64,000 nt of DNA, taken from an uncultured Flavobacteriaceae bacterium (GTDB lineage Bacteria; Bacteroidota; Bacteroidia; Flavobacteriales; Flavobacteriaceae). The stretch lies in contig CANKYF010000018.1 in assembly GCA_947487895.1 (NCBI GenBank), positions 1 to 64,000 of the forward strand. The letters run 5' to 3'. Positions 43,154-53,552 of the stretch are shown here, one piece after another. A program made the translations under genes and the position numbers. How positions within the stretch are numbered: position 1 is the stretch's first letter; every line of letters starts with the position of its first letter. Under the pieces are notes generated by a model. The model searched no databases. It was not told where the DNA came from and was given only the letters and a program-made list of their open reading frames with translations.

Positions 43154-44467
43154 TTATTCTGCGTTATCTAGAAAATCTTTAACCCTTTCAGTTAATTTAT
43201 CCAGAAACGATTTGCGTTCTTTTTTAGGTTCTTCAACTACAACATCTTCAGGTGTTTCATCGGCTTCATCAACCTGAATGGTTGTTTCTAATTCTACTTT
43301 TTTTCTGTCTTGACGTTTTAATCCATCTAAAACTAAACCTACCGCAGTAGCAAATAATGGGCTGGTTATATCTTCATCACTATCTCCCGCTAAATGCTCG
43401 TTAGGATACCCTATTCTGGTATCCATTCCTGTAATATATTCAACCAATTGCTTAAGGTGTTTTAATTGACTCCCACCTCCTGTTAAAACAATACCTGCAA
43501 TTAGTTTCTTTTTTTGTTCTTCATGCCCGTAATTTTTAATTTCAACATAGACCTGTTCAATTATTTCAACTACACGCGCATGAATTATTTTAGACAAATT
43601 CTTGAGGGTAATTTCTTTTGGCTCTCTACCACGCAAACCTGGTATAGATACAATTTCATTGTCTTTATTTTCACCTGGCCACGCAGAGCCAAATTTTATT
43701 TTTAAAAGTTCAGCTTGTTTTTCTATAATAGAACAGCCTTCTTTAATATCTTCTGTTATCACATTTCCTCCAAAAGGAATTACGGCGGTATGACGAATGA
43801 TACCATCTCTAAAAATGGCTAAATCCGTAGTTCCACCACCTATATCAATTAACGCTACACCAGCTTCTTTTTCTTCTTGACTTAACACAGCGTTTGCAGA
43901 AGCTAATGGTTCTAGGGTAATACCTTCAAGGTTTAGCCCTGAACTCTGCACACATCTTCCTATATTTCTGATTGATGACGCCTGACCAACAACCACATGA
44001 AAATTGGCTTCCAAACGTCCGCCATACATCCCTATTGGTTCTTTTATTTCAGCTTGTCCATCAACCTTATATTCTTGAGGCAACACATGAATGATTTCTT
44101 CTCCTGGTAACATAACCAATTTATGAACTTGGTTAATTAACCTATCAATATCATCATCATCTATAACACTATCTGAATTTGGTCTGGTTATATAATCACT
44201 ATGTTGTAAACTTCTAATATGCTGTCCTGCAATACCAACAGTAACATCTTCAATCTTCATATCTGCAGCAGCTTCTGCTTCTTGTACAGCTTGCTGAATA
44301 GACTGAATAGTTTGTGTAATATTATTAACCACACCACGATGCACACCTAAACTTTTAGATTTACCAATACCTAAAATCTCAAGTTTACCGTAATCGTTCT
44401 TTCGACCAATCATGGCTACAATTTTTGTGGTTCCTATGTCTAATCCTACTGCTAAATTATGTTCCAT
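43154..44467 (-). CDS. ftsA: Cell-division protein FtsA
   Basis: A 437-residue actin-like ATPase that anchors FtsZ to the membrane. Phosphate loops DIGTTK (10-15) and LIDIGGGTTDLAIF (about 207-220) and the late VLTGGGSQLKHL block are visible, and the protein ends in a basic amphipathic helix (SFLDKLTERVKDFLDNAE) for membrane binding. It lies between ftsQ (94-base gap) and ftsZ in the standard order. Confidence 0.97.
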   Translation of the reverse strand: MEHNLAVGLDIGTTKIVAMIGRKNDYGKLEILGIGKSKSLGVHRGVVNNITQTIQSIQQAVQEAEAAADMKIEDVTVGIAGQHIRSLQHSDYITRPNSDSVIDDDDIDRLINQVHKLVMLPGEEIIHVLPQEYKVDGQAEIKEPIGMYGGRLEANFHVVVGQASSIRNIGRCVQSSGLNLEGITLEPLASANAVLSQEEKEAGVALIDIGGGTTDLAIFRDGIIRHTAVIPFGGNVITEDIKEGCSIIEKQAELLKIKFGSAWPGENKDNEIVSIPGLRGREPKEITLKNLSKIIHARVVEIIEQVYVEIKNYGHEEQKKKLIAGIVLTGGGSQLKHLKQLVEYITGMDTRIGYPNEHLAGDSDEDITSPLFATAVGLVLDGLKRQDRKKVELETTIQVDEADETPEDVVVEEPKKERKSFLDKLTERVKDFLDNAE

Positions 44468-44561
44468 AGTCTAAATTTTACTCAATATATTGAGATTTAA
44501 AACTTCAATATTTATTCAGCTTTGCTATATTTTTTACTTTTAAATGTATTAGAAACAATTA

Positions 44562-45284
44562 TTAACTTTGTTTACTGCACACTACTTGGTTATCAAACTG
44601 TAAATTCACCTTCGTATAATCATTCAGCGTGTTTTCTTTTAAACTCTTTATGTAAAACGCTTTTAGATTATTAATTTTCTTATCTAATAATTTTATATCT
44701 CCTAATTTCACCAAAAAATTGCACTGTCTGAGTCTTAAAAACAATGCTTTATCTCTACTTTGATGTATTTCTACTACATGCTTTTTTAAAAATTCATCAT
44801 TTTGAATTTTTTTGGCAACAGTAAAGATGTTTTTTAAATTGTTTTTCTCTACAGAACCTGTAACCAATGGTACCCTAGCTGAATAATTAGGCGACAAAGG
44901 CATAAATGAACCTTCATCATCAACGTAATACGAAGCATTTGTACTCACTCTTGCAATAGGTGTTTTTTGCTCTATTTTAGCATTAAGTATACCATTTACA
45001 GCAACATACACCTCCGCAGATTTAATCATCGGATTAGACTTTAGAGAATTCTCTAATTCATTCAAATCTAAAATTTCTTTTGGCACGTTTTTCACGCCTT
45101 GGTAATTTTGTATTAACAATTTACTAACATTGTCATGCGTTATAAAAGGTTTATTTTCTCCGATAAACATCACATTAGGGCTTGAAATTTCCCTAATTCC
45201 ATTTTTGCGCGACGCAAATGCATATAGAAATACTATAAGCCCCAATAAGACTATCATTTTTATGTAATTCCAATTAACTCGCAA
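44562..45284 (-). CDS. ftsQ: Cell-division protein FtsQ/DivIB
   Basis: A 240-residue bitopic protein with a short cytoplasmic end, one membrane helix (about 10-26, MIVLLGLIVFLYAFA), a POTRA-type domain (about 40-110) and an FtsQ beta domain. It links early and late divisome proteins. The start is probably TTG at 45284, overlapping the murC end by 11 bases; it keeps the NWNYIK residues before the helix. The first in-frame ATG at 45257 would begin inside the hydrophobic segment. Confidence 0.88.
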   Translation of the reverse strand: MRVNWNYIKMIVLLGLIVFLYAFASRKNGIREISSPNVMFIGENKPFITHDNVSKLLIQNYQGVKNVPKEILDLNELENSLKSNPMIKSAEVYVAVNGILNAKIEQKTPIARVSTNASYYVDDEGSFMPLSPNYSARVPLVTGSVEKNNLKNIFTVAKKIQNDEFLKKHVVEIHQSRDKALFLRLRQCNFLVKLGDIKLLDKKINNLKAFYIKSLKENTLNDYTKVNLQFDNQVVCSKQS

Positions 45285-46626
45285 CGCTTAATCCTTTTTT
45301 TATTCGTTTTACTTCTTCTCCTATATCTCCAGCTCCAATGGTTAAAATTACCTGAGCTTCACTCTCTTGAATTTTATTAACCAGAGCCTCTTTTTCAACC
45401 AATTGTTTATTATTGTTTTCTATTTTCCCTAACAACCATGAAGACGTCACCCCTTCTATTGGCAACTCTCTAGCTGGATAAATGTCTAATAGTAAGATTT
45501 CATCAAACTGAGATAAACTTTCAGCAAATTCATCTGCAAAATCTTTTGTCCTACTGAATAGATGCGGCTGAAAAATAGCCAATACACTTTTTGCAGGGTA
45601 CATTTCTCTAACCGCTTGATGTACTGCATTAATTTCTTCTGGATGATGTGCATAATCATCAATAAACACCAATTCTTCGGTTTTTATTTGGTATGTAAAC
45701 CTTCTTTTTACACCTTTAAATGATGCTAAAGCTTTGGCGAGCTGCTGGTGAGGGCAACCATACTCTACAGCCATCGCCAAGGCTATTAATGCATTAGACA
45801 AATTATGTCTACCTGGTAGGTCAAATCTTATATTTTCTATGGTTGTTACGGGTGTTTTTACATCAAAAACATAACTACCATTTTCTATTTTTATATTTTT
45901 TGCAGAATAATCTGAATCATCCTCAATACCATATGTAATCCCACTAATTGGCAAACCGTTTCTAACAAATAATTTCCCACTAGGTTTGATACGTTTTGTA
46001 AACTCTACAAACGATTCTTTTAAAGCATCAGCTTCTCCATAAATATCTAGATGATCTGCATCCATTGATGTTATGCAAGCTAAATTTGGAGATAATGTTA
46101 AAAAAGACCTATCAAACTCATCAGCCTCTACCACAGATACATCTGTTCCTTTTAAAATTAAATTAGAATTATAATTCTCTGTAACACCACCTAAAAAAGC
46201 CGTTACCTCAACATCACATTCATGCAATAAATGCCCCAAAATACTAGACGTGGTAGTCTTTCCATGTGTTCCTGCAACAGCTAAACAAAACGTGTTTTCA
46301 GTAATCAAACCTAATACTTGAGAACGTTTTAATACAGTATAGTTATTATCTCTAAAATAAGTTAACTCCTTATGATTATTAGGTATTGCAGGTGTATAAA
46401 CCACCAATGTGTTTTCTGGATTTAAAAAATCACCCGAAACATTATCAATTGCATCATCAAAATGAACATTTATACCCAAGCTACCTAACGCATCAGTAAT
46501 TTCGGTTGGCGTTTTATCATAACCTGCTACTTGCTTATTATTCGCCTTAAAATACCTAGCCAAAGCACTCATACCAATGCCGCCAACACCTACAAAATAT
46601 ATGTTATGTATATTATTTAAATTCAT
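45274..46626 (-). CDS. murC: UDP-N-acetylmuramate--L-alanine ligase
   Basis: A 450-residue Mur ligase adding L-alanine to UDP-MurNAc in peptidoglycan precursor synthesis. An N-terminal Rossmann loop [13 protein letters not shown] (11-23), the ATP loop GTHGKTTT (119-126), DEFDRSFL and YAHHPEEI blocks identify MurC. Length is normal. The ATG overlaps the stop of murG by four bases (ATGA arrangement), and its own end overlaps the ftsQ start, so these genes are translationally coupled. Confidence 0.98.
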   Translation of the reverse strand: MNLNNIHNIYFVGVGGIGMSALARYFKANNKQVAGYDKTPTEITDALGSLGINVHFDDAIDNVSGDFLNPENTLVVYTPAIPNNHKELTYFRDNNYTVLKRSQVLGLITENTFCLAVAGTHGKTTTSSILGHLLHECDVEVTAFLGGVTENYNSNLILKGTDVSVVEADEFDRSFLTLSPNLACITSMDADHLDIYGEADALKESFVEFTKRIKPSGKLFVRNGLPISGITYGIEDDSDYSAKNIKIENGSYVFDVKTPVTTIENIRFDLPGRHNLSNALIALAMAVEYGCPHQQLAKALASFKGVKRRFTYQIKTEELVFIDDYAHHPEEINAVHQAVREMYPAKSVLAIFQPHLFSRTKDFADEFAESLSQFDEILLLDIYPARELPIEGVTSSWLLGKIENNNKQLVEKEALVNKIQESEAQVILTIGAGDIGEEVKRIKKGLSVAS

Positions 46627-47732
46627 GCTTTATTTAAAAGTTTCTCAACTTCGTCTGCTATATCTTTTGTAGCATTTACCAATGCTAGTTTTTTAATATT
46701 TTCTCCCAATACCTTTTGTCTATCTGATGATGCTATTAATTGCGAAAATTTATTCTCAAAATCGGCATCTAAATCTTCTTCTTTAATAATCATAGCCGCA
46801 TCATTCTCTACAATGGACATGGCATTTTTGGTTTGATGATCTTCCGCCACATTTGGAGATGGCACAAAAATCACAGGTTTTCCAACAATACATAATTCAG
46901 ACACAGAACTTGCTCCTGCTCTTGAAATCACTATATCTGCTGCTGCATACGCACTTGCCATATCATTTAAAAACTCATACACCTGTACATTTTTTGTATT
47001 ACCATAAATTTTATATTGCTGATAATATAACTTACCACACTGCCATATTATTTGAACATTTTGAGTATCAAAAAAGTCCAATTCTTTTTCTATTAATTGA
47101 TTAACACGTCTCGCTCCTTGACTACCCCCTAAAACTAATAATGTATACTTTCCATGTTTTAAGTCGAATTGATTTTTCGCATCAACAGCTTTCGAACTTA
47201 CATCTAATAGGTCTTGGCGCACCGGATTTCCCGTTTTTATAATTTTACCTTTCGGAAAAAAACGTTCTAAATCATCATAGGCTACACATATTTTTTGTGC
47301 TTTTTTCGCCAATAATTTATTCGTGATACCTGGATACGAATTCTGTTCTTGTATTAATGTTGGAATATTCTTTGAATTTGCAACATATAATAAAGGACCA
47401 CTAGCAAATCCTCCAGTGCCTATAGCAACATCAGGCTTAAAAGACTTAATAATTTTTCTAGATTTAAGTACACTACTCAAAACTTTAAAAGGAAACATTA
47501 AATTCTTCAAAGTTAATTTTCGTTGAATTCCTGAAATCCAAAGCCCCTTAATTTCATATCCTGCTTGTGGCACTTTTTCCATTTCCATTCTATCTTCTGC
47601 ACCTACAAACAAAAATTCGGCATTAGGGTAACGAGATTTCAACTCATTAGCAATAGCTATTGCTGGATAAATATGCCCTCCTGTTCCTCCTCCGGATAAT
47701 ATGATTTTATATATATTTGATTTACGATTCAC
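46623..47732 (-). CDS. murG: Undecaprenyl-PP-MurNAc-pentapeptide-UDP-GlcNAc GlcNAc transferase
   Basis: A 369-residue GT28 glycosyltransferase forming lipid II from lipid I at the inner membrane. GGGTGGH (14-20), [11 protein letters not shown] (about 202-212) and [11 protein letters not shown] (about 272-282) are the family signatures. The start is GTG at 47732; no ATG lies between it and the GGGTGGH loop. The four-helix-bundle gene that precedes it ends only three bases upstream. Confidence 0.97.
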   Translation of the reverse strand: MNRKSNIYKIILSGGGTGGHIYPAIAIANELKSRYPNAEFLFVGAEDRMEMEKVPQAGYEIKGLWISGIQRKLTLKNLMFPFKVLSSVLKSRKIIKSFKPDVAIGTGGFASGPLLYVANSKNIPTLIQEQNSYPGITNKLLAKKAQKICVAYDDLERFFPKGKIIKTGNPVRQDLLDVSSKAVDAKNQFDLKHGKYTLLVLGGSQGARRVNQLIEKELDFFDTQNVQIIWQCGKLYYQQYKIYGNTKNVQVYEFLNDMASAYAAADIVISRAGASSVSELCIVGKPVIFVPSPNVAEDHQTKNAMSIVENDAAMIIKEEDLDADFENKFSQLIASSDRQKVLGENIKKLALVNATKDIADEVEKLLNKA

Positions 47733-47735
47733 AAT

Positions 47736-48089
47736 TTATGATTTGCGATTTCTCATCGTTTTTATTGACGCTACTACTATTGATAATAATTCATTAGCTT
47801 CCGAGTGAAGTCTTTCAATTTCTTCTTTCTCTTTACCTCCAATTTCTAACAACAATTCTAGAAAATACATACTCTCATCCGCCTCTTCTTCGACTATTTT
47901 TAATTTATTTATAAAATCAGCAGTAGATTTCGCTCTACATGCTGCCCTATAATTTGCCCCAACAGAACTAGAACATCTTATTAATTGATTGCAATACGCA
48001 TTAAATTCTCTTGAGATAGGAAATTTTGAACACAGCCTCCAACAATCAATTGCAAATCTTTTTGTTCTACTTTTAATTTTTTCTTTCAT
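47736..48089 (-). CDS. Four-helix-bundle (S23/IVP-type) protein inserted in the division cluster
   Basis: A 117-residue protein of the 23S-rRNA-intervening-sequence/four-helix-bundle family (TIGR02436). Marks are helix 1 with FAIDCWRLCSKFP, CNQLIRCSSSVGANYRAACRAKSTADFINKLKIVEEEADESMYFLELL, and a final ELLSIVVASIKTMR helix. Members are scattered through Bacteroidetes genomes and resemble the Avd accessory protein of diversity-generating retroelements, but no RT or variable repeat is present here. It lies between ftsW and murG, where no gene is normally found, and is bounded by CGTAATTC/ACGATT-type repeat sequence. The function is unknown. Confidence 0.85.
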   Translation of the reverse strand: MKEKIKSRTKRFAIDCWRLCSKFPISREFNAYCNQLIRCSSSVGANYRAACRAKSTADFINKLKIVEEEADESMYFLELLLEIGGKEKEEIERLHSEANELLSIVVASIKTMRNRKS

Positions 48090-48095
48090 ATCTAT

Positions 48096-48121
48096 CGTAA
48101 TTCAAAAATCGTATTTCGTAA
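48096..48121. repeat. Dispersed repeat of CGTAATTC/ATCGTA words, copy 1
   Basis: CGTAATTCAAAAATCGTATTTCGTAATT lies directly upstream of the four-helix-bundle gene. A close relative, CGTAATTC-TAAAATCGTAATTCG, lies at 50723-50745 between mraY and murD, and a weaker version (TTACGATTCACAATTTATGATTTGCGATTT) covers the junction at 47722-47751 on the other side of the gene. Presumably an interspersed element. Confidence 0.55.
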
Positions 48122-48124
48122 TTA

Positions 48125-49318
48125 TCAAATAGTTTCTGATAGAATTTCTAACGGATTTTCCTCTACTCGTTCTTGTTCTTTTATTTCTTCTCTTTTTGCA
48201 CTTACACTTAGAATAATTCCAATTGCTAAACAAGTCATCCAAATTGATGTTCCTCCGCTACTTATTAAAGGCAACGTTTGTCCCGTTACCGGAAATAACT
48301 CTACAGCTACAGCCATATTAATTAACGCTTGAAACACAATAGGCAACCCCACTCCCAACACCAATAGTTTACCAAAAATAGTATCTGCCTTTTGAGAAGC
48401 TATTACAATCCTAAATAATAACCACATGTATAAAATCATTATAAGCATGCCACCTAACAAACCATACTCTTCAATTATTATAGCGAAAATGAAATCTGAT
48501 GATGATTGTGGTAAAAAGTTTTTCTGCCTACTTTTTCCTGGCCCTAAACCCCAAATTTCACCAGATGCTATTGCTACTTTTGCCTTTTCTATTTGATAAT
48601 CTGCTTCAGTAACTTCATCATTTGAGAAATTCTCAATTCTACTCACCCAAGTATCAACTCTATTTGGCATCGCATCTGGAAATGCTTTAGCTATTAAGAC
48701 AAATAAAGTTAACATAAGCAACCCTGACCCTATTATCACTACTAAGTACCTTAATGGATAACCTCCCAAAAAAGACAACACAACTACCATTAAAAAAATG
48801 ATTGCTGTTGTTGAAAAATTTGAAGGCAATATTAGCCCAAGTATCAAAAACACTGGTAGCCAAAGCGGCAAAATAGATTCTTTGAATGTTATTTTTTTGT
48901 CTTTAATTTTAGACATGTATCTAGCCACATAAACCATTAACACCACCGATGCCAACGTTGATGTTTGAAAAGACATACCAACTATTGGTATTCTAATCCA
49001 CCTACTAGCATTAGCACCTTCAATAACAGTTCCCTGTAACACGGTTACTCCCAATAATAGCAATATAACAGGTATCATGATAAGCGATAACCCTTTAAAG
49101 TACCTATAAGGGATTTTATGCACACCATACATAATAGTAAATCCTAAAAACAAGTGCATAAAATGCTTCACAAAAAATGCAAAGGTATTACTACCCCCTC
49201 CTTTGTATGCAAGATTACTTGCAGCACTATACACAGGCAAAAATGAAAGTATAGCCAACAACGCCACTATTGCCCAAATTAAACGATCTCCTTTTATGTT
49301 TTTAAATAGTGTTTGCAC
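48125..49318 (-). CDS. ftsW: Septal peptidoglycan polymerase FtsW (SEDS family)
   Basis: A 397-residue inner-membrane protein with about ten helices of the FtsW/RodA family, the glycosyltransferase that works with FtsI at the septum. Visible blocks include NASRWIRIPIVGMSFQTSTLASV, IASGEIWGLGPGKSRQKNFLPQSSSDFIFAIIIEEYG, and TGQTLPLISSGGTS near 350. The start is GTG at 49318, four bases after the murD stop. The C-terminal 30 residues are charged and cytoplasmic. Confidence 0.97.
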   Translation of the reverse strand: MQTLFKNIKGDRLIWAIVALLAILSFLPVYSAASNLAYKGGGSNTFAFFVKHFMHLFLGFTIMYGVHKIPYRYFKGLSLIMIPVILLLLGVTVLQGTVIEGANASRWIRIPIVGMSFQTSTLASVVLMVYVARYMSKIKDKKITFKESILPLWLPVFLILGLILPSNFSTTAIIFLMVVVLSFLGGYPLRYLVVIIGSGLLMLTLFVLIAKAFPDAMPNRVDTWVSRIENFSNDEVTEADYQIEKAKVAIASGEIWGLGPGKSRQKNFLPQSSSDFIFAIIIEEYGLLGGMLIMILYMWLLFRIVIASQKADTIFGKLLVLGVGLPIVFQALINMAVAVELFPVTGQTLPLISSGGTSIWMTCLAIGIILSVSAKREEIKEQERVEENPLEILSETI

Positions 49319-49322
49319 TTAC

Positions 49323-50654
49323 TTATAAATTACGTACTGCATCCTTAAATTGACGCCCTCTATCCTCATAATTTTCAAATAAATCAAAACTTGCACAAGC
49401 TGGTGACAACAATACATTATCTCCAGAGTCTGCAACTTTGTAAGCTATCTTTACCGCTTCACTCATATATTGAGTTTCAACAATAATATCTACCATATTT
49501 CCAAAAGTGTTCATTAACTTTTCGTTATCAACACCTAAACAAATAATTGCTTTTACTTTTTCGTTTACAAATGGAAATAATTCATCATAGTTATTCCCCT
49601 TATCAACACCACCAACAATCCAGACTGTTGGCGCATCCATACTTTCTAAAGCAAAGTAGGTTGCATTTACATTGGTAGCTTTAGAATCGTTTATGTACTG
49701 AACTTTATTTATTTTCAATACACTCTCTAAACGATGTTCTACTCCTTGAAAGTTTTCTAAACTCTCCCTAATTGTTTGTTTACGTATTTTTAGCAAATGC
49801 GCTACGGTTGTAGCCGCCATTGCATTCTTTACGTTATGTTTTCCTTCTAATGTTAAACTTGTTGTTGGCATAGTAAATTCTTTATTATCTATATTTAGTT
49901 TTATGTTATTTCCTTCTAAATAGGTTCCGTTTTCAATTTTCTTTTCTAATGAAAATGGCAGTAATGTAGATTGAACTGGATTATTTTTAAGATGACTAGT
50001 AATCACCTCATCATCGGCATCATAAATCAAGTAATCCTCCTTGGTTTGATTTTCAGCAATTCTGAATTTAGATTTTATATAATTTTCAAATTGATAATCA
50101 TATCTATCTAAATGATCTGGTGTGATATTAGTTATAACAGCTATATGCGGCTTAAAGCTCATAATGTCATCTAACTGAAAACTACTTATCTCCAAAACAT
50201 AGTTTTGATAGTTTTCTTCTAAAAGCTGTTTAGCAAAACTGTCACCAATGTTACCTGCTAGTCCTACGTTTAATTCTTGTTTTAGAATATGGTGTGTTAA
50301 ACTTGCCGTGGTTGTTTTACCATTACTCCCTGTAATTCCAACCACTATAGCATTAGTAAACATTGAAGCAAATTCGATTTCTGAAACCACTGTAATTCCT
50401 TTTTCTCTAATTTGTTGTATCAATGGTACTTTATCAGGAATTCCAGGGCTCTTCATCACAATATCTGCATCTAGAATTTTTTCTTCGGAATGCATTTTAT
50501 CTTCCCACTCAATCTCATTATGTACAAGAACCTCTTTGTATTTTTCTTTTATTTCGCCTTTATCTGAAACAAACACCTCATACCCTTTTTCCTTTGCTAA
50601 AAGTGCTGTTCCTACACCACTTTCTCCGCCGCCTAACACAACTAAAAGCCCCAT
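49323..50654 (-). CDS. murD: UDP-N-acetylmuramoylalanine--D-glutamate ligase
   Basis: A 443-residue Mur ligase adding D-glutamate to UDP-MurNAc-L-Ala. GITGSNGKTT (107-116) is the ATP loop; LEISSFQLD, NITPDHLDRY and NDSKATNVNAT are further MurD marks. Standard ATG start. It precedes ftsW and follows mraY by 91 bases, a gap that holds a dispersed repeat. Confidence 0.98.
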   Translation of the reverse strand: MGLLVVLGGGESGVGTALLAKEKGYEVFVSDKGEIKEKYKEVLVHNEIEWEDKMHSEEKILDADIVMKSPGIPDKVPLIQQIREKGITVVSEIEFASMFTNAIVVGITGSNGKTTTASLTHHILKQELNVGLAGNIGDSFAKQLLEENYQNYVLEISSFQLDDIMSFKPHIAVITNITPDHLDRYDYQFENYIKSKFRIAENQTKEDYLIYDADDEVITSHLKNNPVQSTLLPFSLEKKIENGTYLEGNNIKLNIDNKEFTMPTTSLTLEGKHNVKNAMAATTVAHLLKIRKQTIRESLENFQGVEHRLESVLKINKVQYINDSKATNVNATYFALESMDAPTVWIVGGVDKGNNYDELFPFVNEKVKAIICLGVDNEKLMNTFGNMVDIIVETQYMSEAVKIAYKVADSGDNVLLSPACASFDLFENYEDRGRQFKDAVRNL

Positions 50655-50722
50655 CCTAAATCCTTCCCCAAAGGGTAAGGACTTACCACTCTGCTTTTAT
50701 TTGTTTTAACCTCTTTCATAAA

Positions 50723-50745
50723 CGTAATTCTAAAATCGTAATTCG
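50723..50745. repeat. Dispersed repeat of CGTAATTC/ATCGTA words, copy 2
   Basis: CGTAATTCTAAAATCGTAATTCG in the mraY-murD gap, closely related to the copy at 48096-48121. Both copies follow a CTTTCATA sequence, so the shared stretch may extend a few bases to the left. Confidence 0.5.
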
Positions 50746-51987
50746 TTATCGTATCTTTAATGTTACTATTGATAGAATTGCTAGCAGTATGCCCACAATC
50801 CAAAAACGGGTTACAATTTTACTTTCGTGATATCCTAATTTCTGATAATGGTGATGCAACGGTGACATTTTAAAAATGCGACGCCCTTCACCATACTTCT
50901 TCTTGGTATATTTAAACCAACTCACTTGCATGACTACCGATAAATTTTCCGCTAAAAAAATACCACACAATACTGGAATTAGCCACTCTTTACGTACCGC
51001 TATAGCTATAACCGCAATGATTCCTCCTATGGTTAAACTCCCTGTATCTCCCATAAAAACTTGAGCTGGATACGTATTATACCATAGAAAACCAATAAGC
51101 GCACCAACAAAAGCAGCTATATAAATAGTAATCTCTTCTACTTTGGGGATGTACATTATATTTAAATAATCAGAGAAAATAATGTTACCTGATACCCATG
51201 CAAAAATTCCGAGTGTAAGCGCTATAATTACTGAAGTACCTGCTGCTAAACCATCAATACCATCGGTTAGATTTGCCCCATTTGAAACGGCTGTGATAAT
51301 AAAAATGGCAGCAATTATAAAAACGATCAACGTATAATTTGCTAGATCTGGATGAATCCAAGTCACTAAATCTGAATAATTAAATTCATTTTTCTTAACA
51401 AACGGAATAGTTGTTTTGGTAGATTTTTCTTCAGCTTTAAAAAATGCTGATTCCACAGCATTAGGATCTGCTTCTCTTATTTGTTCCTGTTCCTCTATTG
51501 GTAATTTCTCCTTAATTACCACATCTTGATGAAAATACATAGTAGCCCCAACAATAATCCCTAGCACCACTTGCCCAAGCACCTTAAACCTTCCTTTTAA
51601 GCCTTCTTTATCATTTTTAAACTTCTTGATATAATCATCTAAAAACCCAATAGCTCCCATCCATAATGTAGTAATAATCAACAGGATGATATAAATATTC
51701 TCTAGTTTAGACAATAACAGGACAGGGATAAGTGTTGCCAATATTATAATGACGCCTCCCATAGTAGGCGTTCCTGCCTTTTCAGCTTGCCCCGCTAATC
51801 CTAAATCACGAATAGTTTCACCCATTTGCTTCTTTTGAAGAAAACGGATAATTCGTTTACCGTAAATTGTAGAAATAAGTAAAGACAAAATCATAGCTAA
51901 GGCTGCCCTAAAGGTTATAAACCCAAAGAGTGTTGCTCCTGGAAATTGAAATTGCTTTTCTAAATATTCAAATAGGTAGTATAACAT
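50746..51987 (-). CDS. mraY: Phospho-N-acetylmuramoyl-pentapeptide-transferase
   Basis: A 413-residue integral membrane enzyme that makes lipid I from UDP-MurNAc-pentapeptide. Catalytic and binding motifs are [15 protein letters not shown] (Asp-Asp pair near residue 117), [19 protein letters not shown] and HHHYQKLG. Compared with E. coli MraY it has an extra loop of about 50 residues near 160-215. ATG at 51987 gives the natural MLYYLFEYL start. An upstream ATG at 52044 would add 19 residues translated from the dispersed repeat and is rejected. Confidence 0.96.
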   Translation of the reverse strand: MLYYLFEYLEKQFQFPGATLFGFITFRAALAMILSLLISTIYGKRIIRFLQKKQMGETIRDLGLAGQAEKAGTPTMGGVIIILATLIPVLLLSKLENIYIILLIITTLWMGAIGFLDDYIKKFKNDKEGLKGRFKVLGQVVLGIIVGATMYFHQDVVIKEKLPIEEQEQIREADPNAVESAFFKAEEKSTKTTIPFVKKNEFNYSDLVTWIHPDLANYTLIVFIIAAIFIITAVSNGANLTDGIDGLAAGTSVIIALTLGIFAWVSGNIIFSDYLNIMYIPKVEEITIYIAAFVGALIGFLWYNTYPAQVFMGDTGSLTIGGIIAVIAIAVRKEWLIPVLCGIFLAENLSVVMQVSWFKYTKKKYGEGRRIFKMSPLHHHYQKLGYHESKIVTRFWIVGILLAILSIVTLKIR

Positions 51988-52010
51988 TTTTTTCTTCTTG
52001 AGATTCTTCC

Positions 52011-52058
52011 ACTTCGACTCCGCATTTCGACAATACTTCGACAAGCTCAGTATGACAT
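52011..52058. repeat. Dispersed repeat with core ACTTCGACTCCGC, copy 2
   Basis: ACTTCGACTCCGC (52011-52023) followed by a second CTTCGACAAGCTCAGTATGACA (52037-52058) and CAGTGCGACATTCAGTG. It fills the murE-mraY gap and is related to copies at 40910-40977 and 55914-55929. It runs into the rejected N-terminal extension of mraY. Confidence 0.75.
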
Positions 52059-52088
52059 CTCAGTGCGACATTCAGTGTCTGAATGACT

Positions 52089-53552
52089 TTATTTCTGTAA
52101 CTGTTTTAAATATTCTTGTACTGTTTTATAATCATCAAAATCAAAACGTTCACCTTTTATTTCTTGATAGGTTTCATGCCCCTTTCCTGCTATTAATATG
52201 ATATCATTAGGTTGTGCCAACTGACACGCTGTTTTTATTGCCTGCGCCCTATCTGAAATGGTTAAAGACTTTTTAAAGTTTTGTGGTTCTACACCATTTT
52301 CAATATCTCTTAAAATATCTTCTGGGTCCTCGCTTCTCGGATTATCACTTGTAAAAATCACTTTGGTACTTAACGATGTAGCGATATGTCCCATTTTAGG
52401 ACGCTTTGTTTTATCTCTATCACCTCCACAACCAACAACAGTAATTAGTTCTTCATTTTTTGTTCTAATACTATTAATAGTTTTTAATACATTTTTAAGA
52501 GCATCTGGTGTATGTGCGTAATCAACAATAGCCGTTATTTTTTCATCTGAAATTAAATACTGAAAACGCCCACTCACGCTTTCTAATTCTGAAATCAACC
52601 TCAAAATTTCAAACTTTTCAAGCCCTAATAATTCCGCGGTAGCGTAAATTGCTAAAACATTGTATGCATTAAAGTTTCCTATTAGCTTAGTCCAGACCTC
52701 ATTATCATTCAACTTTAAAAGCAAACCACTTAATTGATTTTCTAGAATTTGAGCTTTATAATCGGCATAACTTTTTAAAGCATACGTTTGCTTTCTGGCT
52801 TTTGTATTTTGAAGCATTATGAGCCCATTTTTGTCATCAACATTCACTAAAGCAAATGCTTTATTTGAAAGTCCGTCGAAAAACAGTTTTTTTACATCTC
52901 TATATTCTGCAAATGAATTATGATAGTCTAGATGATCATGCGATAGATTAGTAAAGACACCTCCTTCAAAAGTTAAACCCTCTGTTCTACATTGATGAAT
53001 ACCATGAGAGCTTACTTCCATAAAACAAAATTCAACACCTTCATCATTCATTTCCTTTAAATAATTATTAATGGTTAATGAATCTGGTGTAGTGTGAGTT
53101 GCTTTATACTCTTTATTATCTACCAATATTTTTACGGTTGATAATAAACCAACTTTATATCCTGCATTTTTAAACAACTGATACAACAAACTAGCCACCG
53201 TAGTTTTTCCGTTTGTACCAGTTACACCAACAAGTTTTAAATTTTCTGAAGGTGAACCGTAATAGTTAGAAGCCAAAATAGCCAACGCCTTATTAGAACT
53301 ATCTACCTGCACATAAACCACTCCTTCTATTAAAATTTCAGGCATTTTTTCGCAGACAATTACTGTTGCGCCAAGATCAATTGCTTTTTCAATATAATCA
53401 TGCCCATCAACTACAGTTCCACTAATAGCTACAAATACATCATTGTTTGTGATTTTTCTAGAATCAAAATGAATTGCATTAATAGACACACTTGTATCTC
53501 CTACAACTGCATTTATTGAAACCTTATACAATATGTCTTTTAATATTTTCAC
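52089..53552 (-). CDS. murE: UDP-MurNAc-tripeptide synthetase, meso-diaminopimelate type
   Basis: A 487-residue Mur ligase. The ATP loop is TGTNGKTT (111-118). The DNPR motif (in TSDNPRSEDP) marks enzymes that add meso-diaminopimelate rather than lysine, so the cell wall is of the DAP type. HDHLDYH and DYAHTPDAL are further family blocks. The start is GTG at 53552; its GTGA overlaps the ftsI stop TGA, indicating coupled translation. Confidence 0.97.
   Translation of the reverse strand: MKILKDILYKVSINAVVGDTSVSINAIHFDSRKITNNDVFVAISGTVVDGHDYIEKAIDLGATVIVCEKMPEILIEGVVYVQVDSSNKALAILASNYYGSPSENLKLVGVTGTNGKTTVASLLYQLFKNAGYKVGLLSTVKILVDNKEYKATHTTPDSLTINNYLKEMNDEGVEFCFMEVSSHGIHQCRTEGLTFEGGVFTNLSHDHLDYHNSFAEYRDVKKLFFDGLSNKAFALVNVDDKNGLIMLQNTKARKQTYALKSYADYKAQILENQLSGLLLKLNDNEVWTKLIGNFNAYNVLAIYATAELLGLEKFEILRLISELESVSGRFQYLISDEKITAIVDYAHTPDALKNVLKTINSIRTKNEELITVVGCGGDRDKTKRPKMGHIATSLSTKVIFTSDNPRSEDPEDILRDIENGVEPQNFKKSLTISDRAQAIKTACQLAQPNDIILIAGKGHETYQEIKGERFDFDDYKTVQEYLKQLQK

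Noticed and set aside
47736-48089. Diversity-generating retroelement accessory gene
   Set aside because: The protein is Avd-like only in fold; no reverse transcriptase, template repeat or variable repeat is present nearby.
50248-50709. A 153-codon gene on the + strand within murD
   Set aside because: It is a long shadow frame opposite the well-supported MurD N-terminus.
51988-52044. N-terminal extension of MraY
   Set aside because: The extra 19 residues are encoded by the dispersed repeat and precede the natural MLYYLFEYL start.
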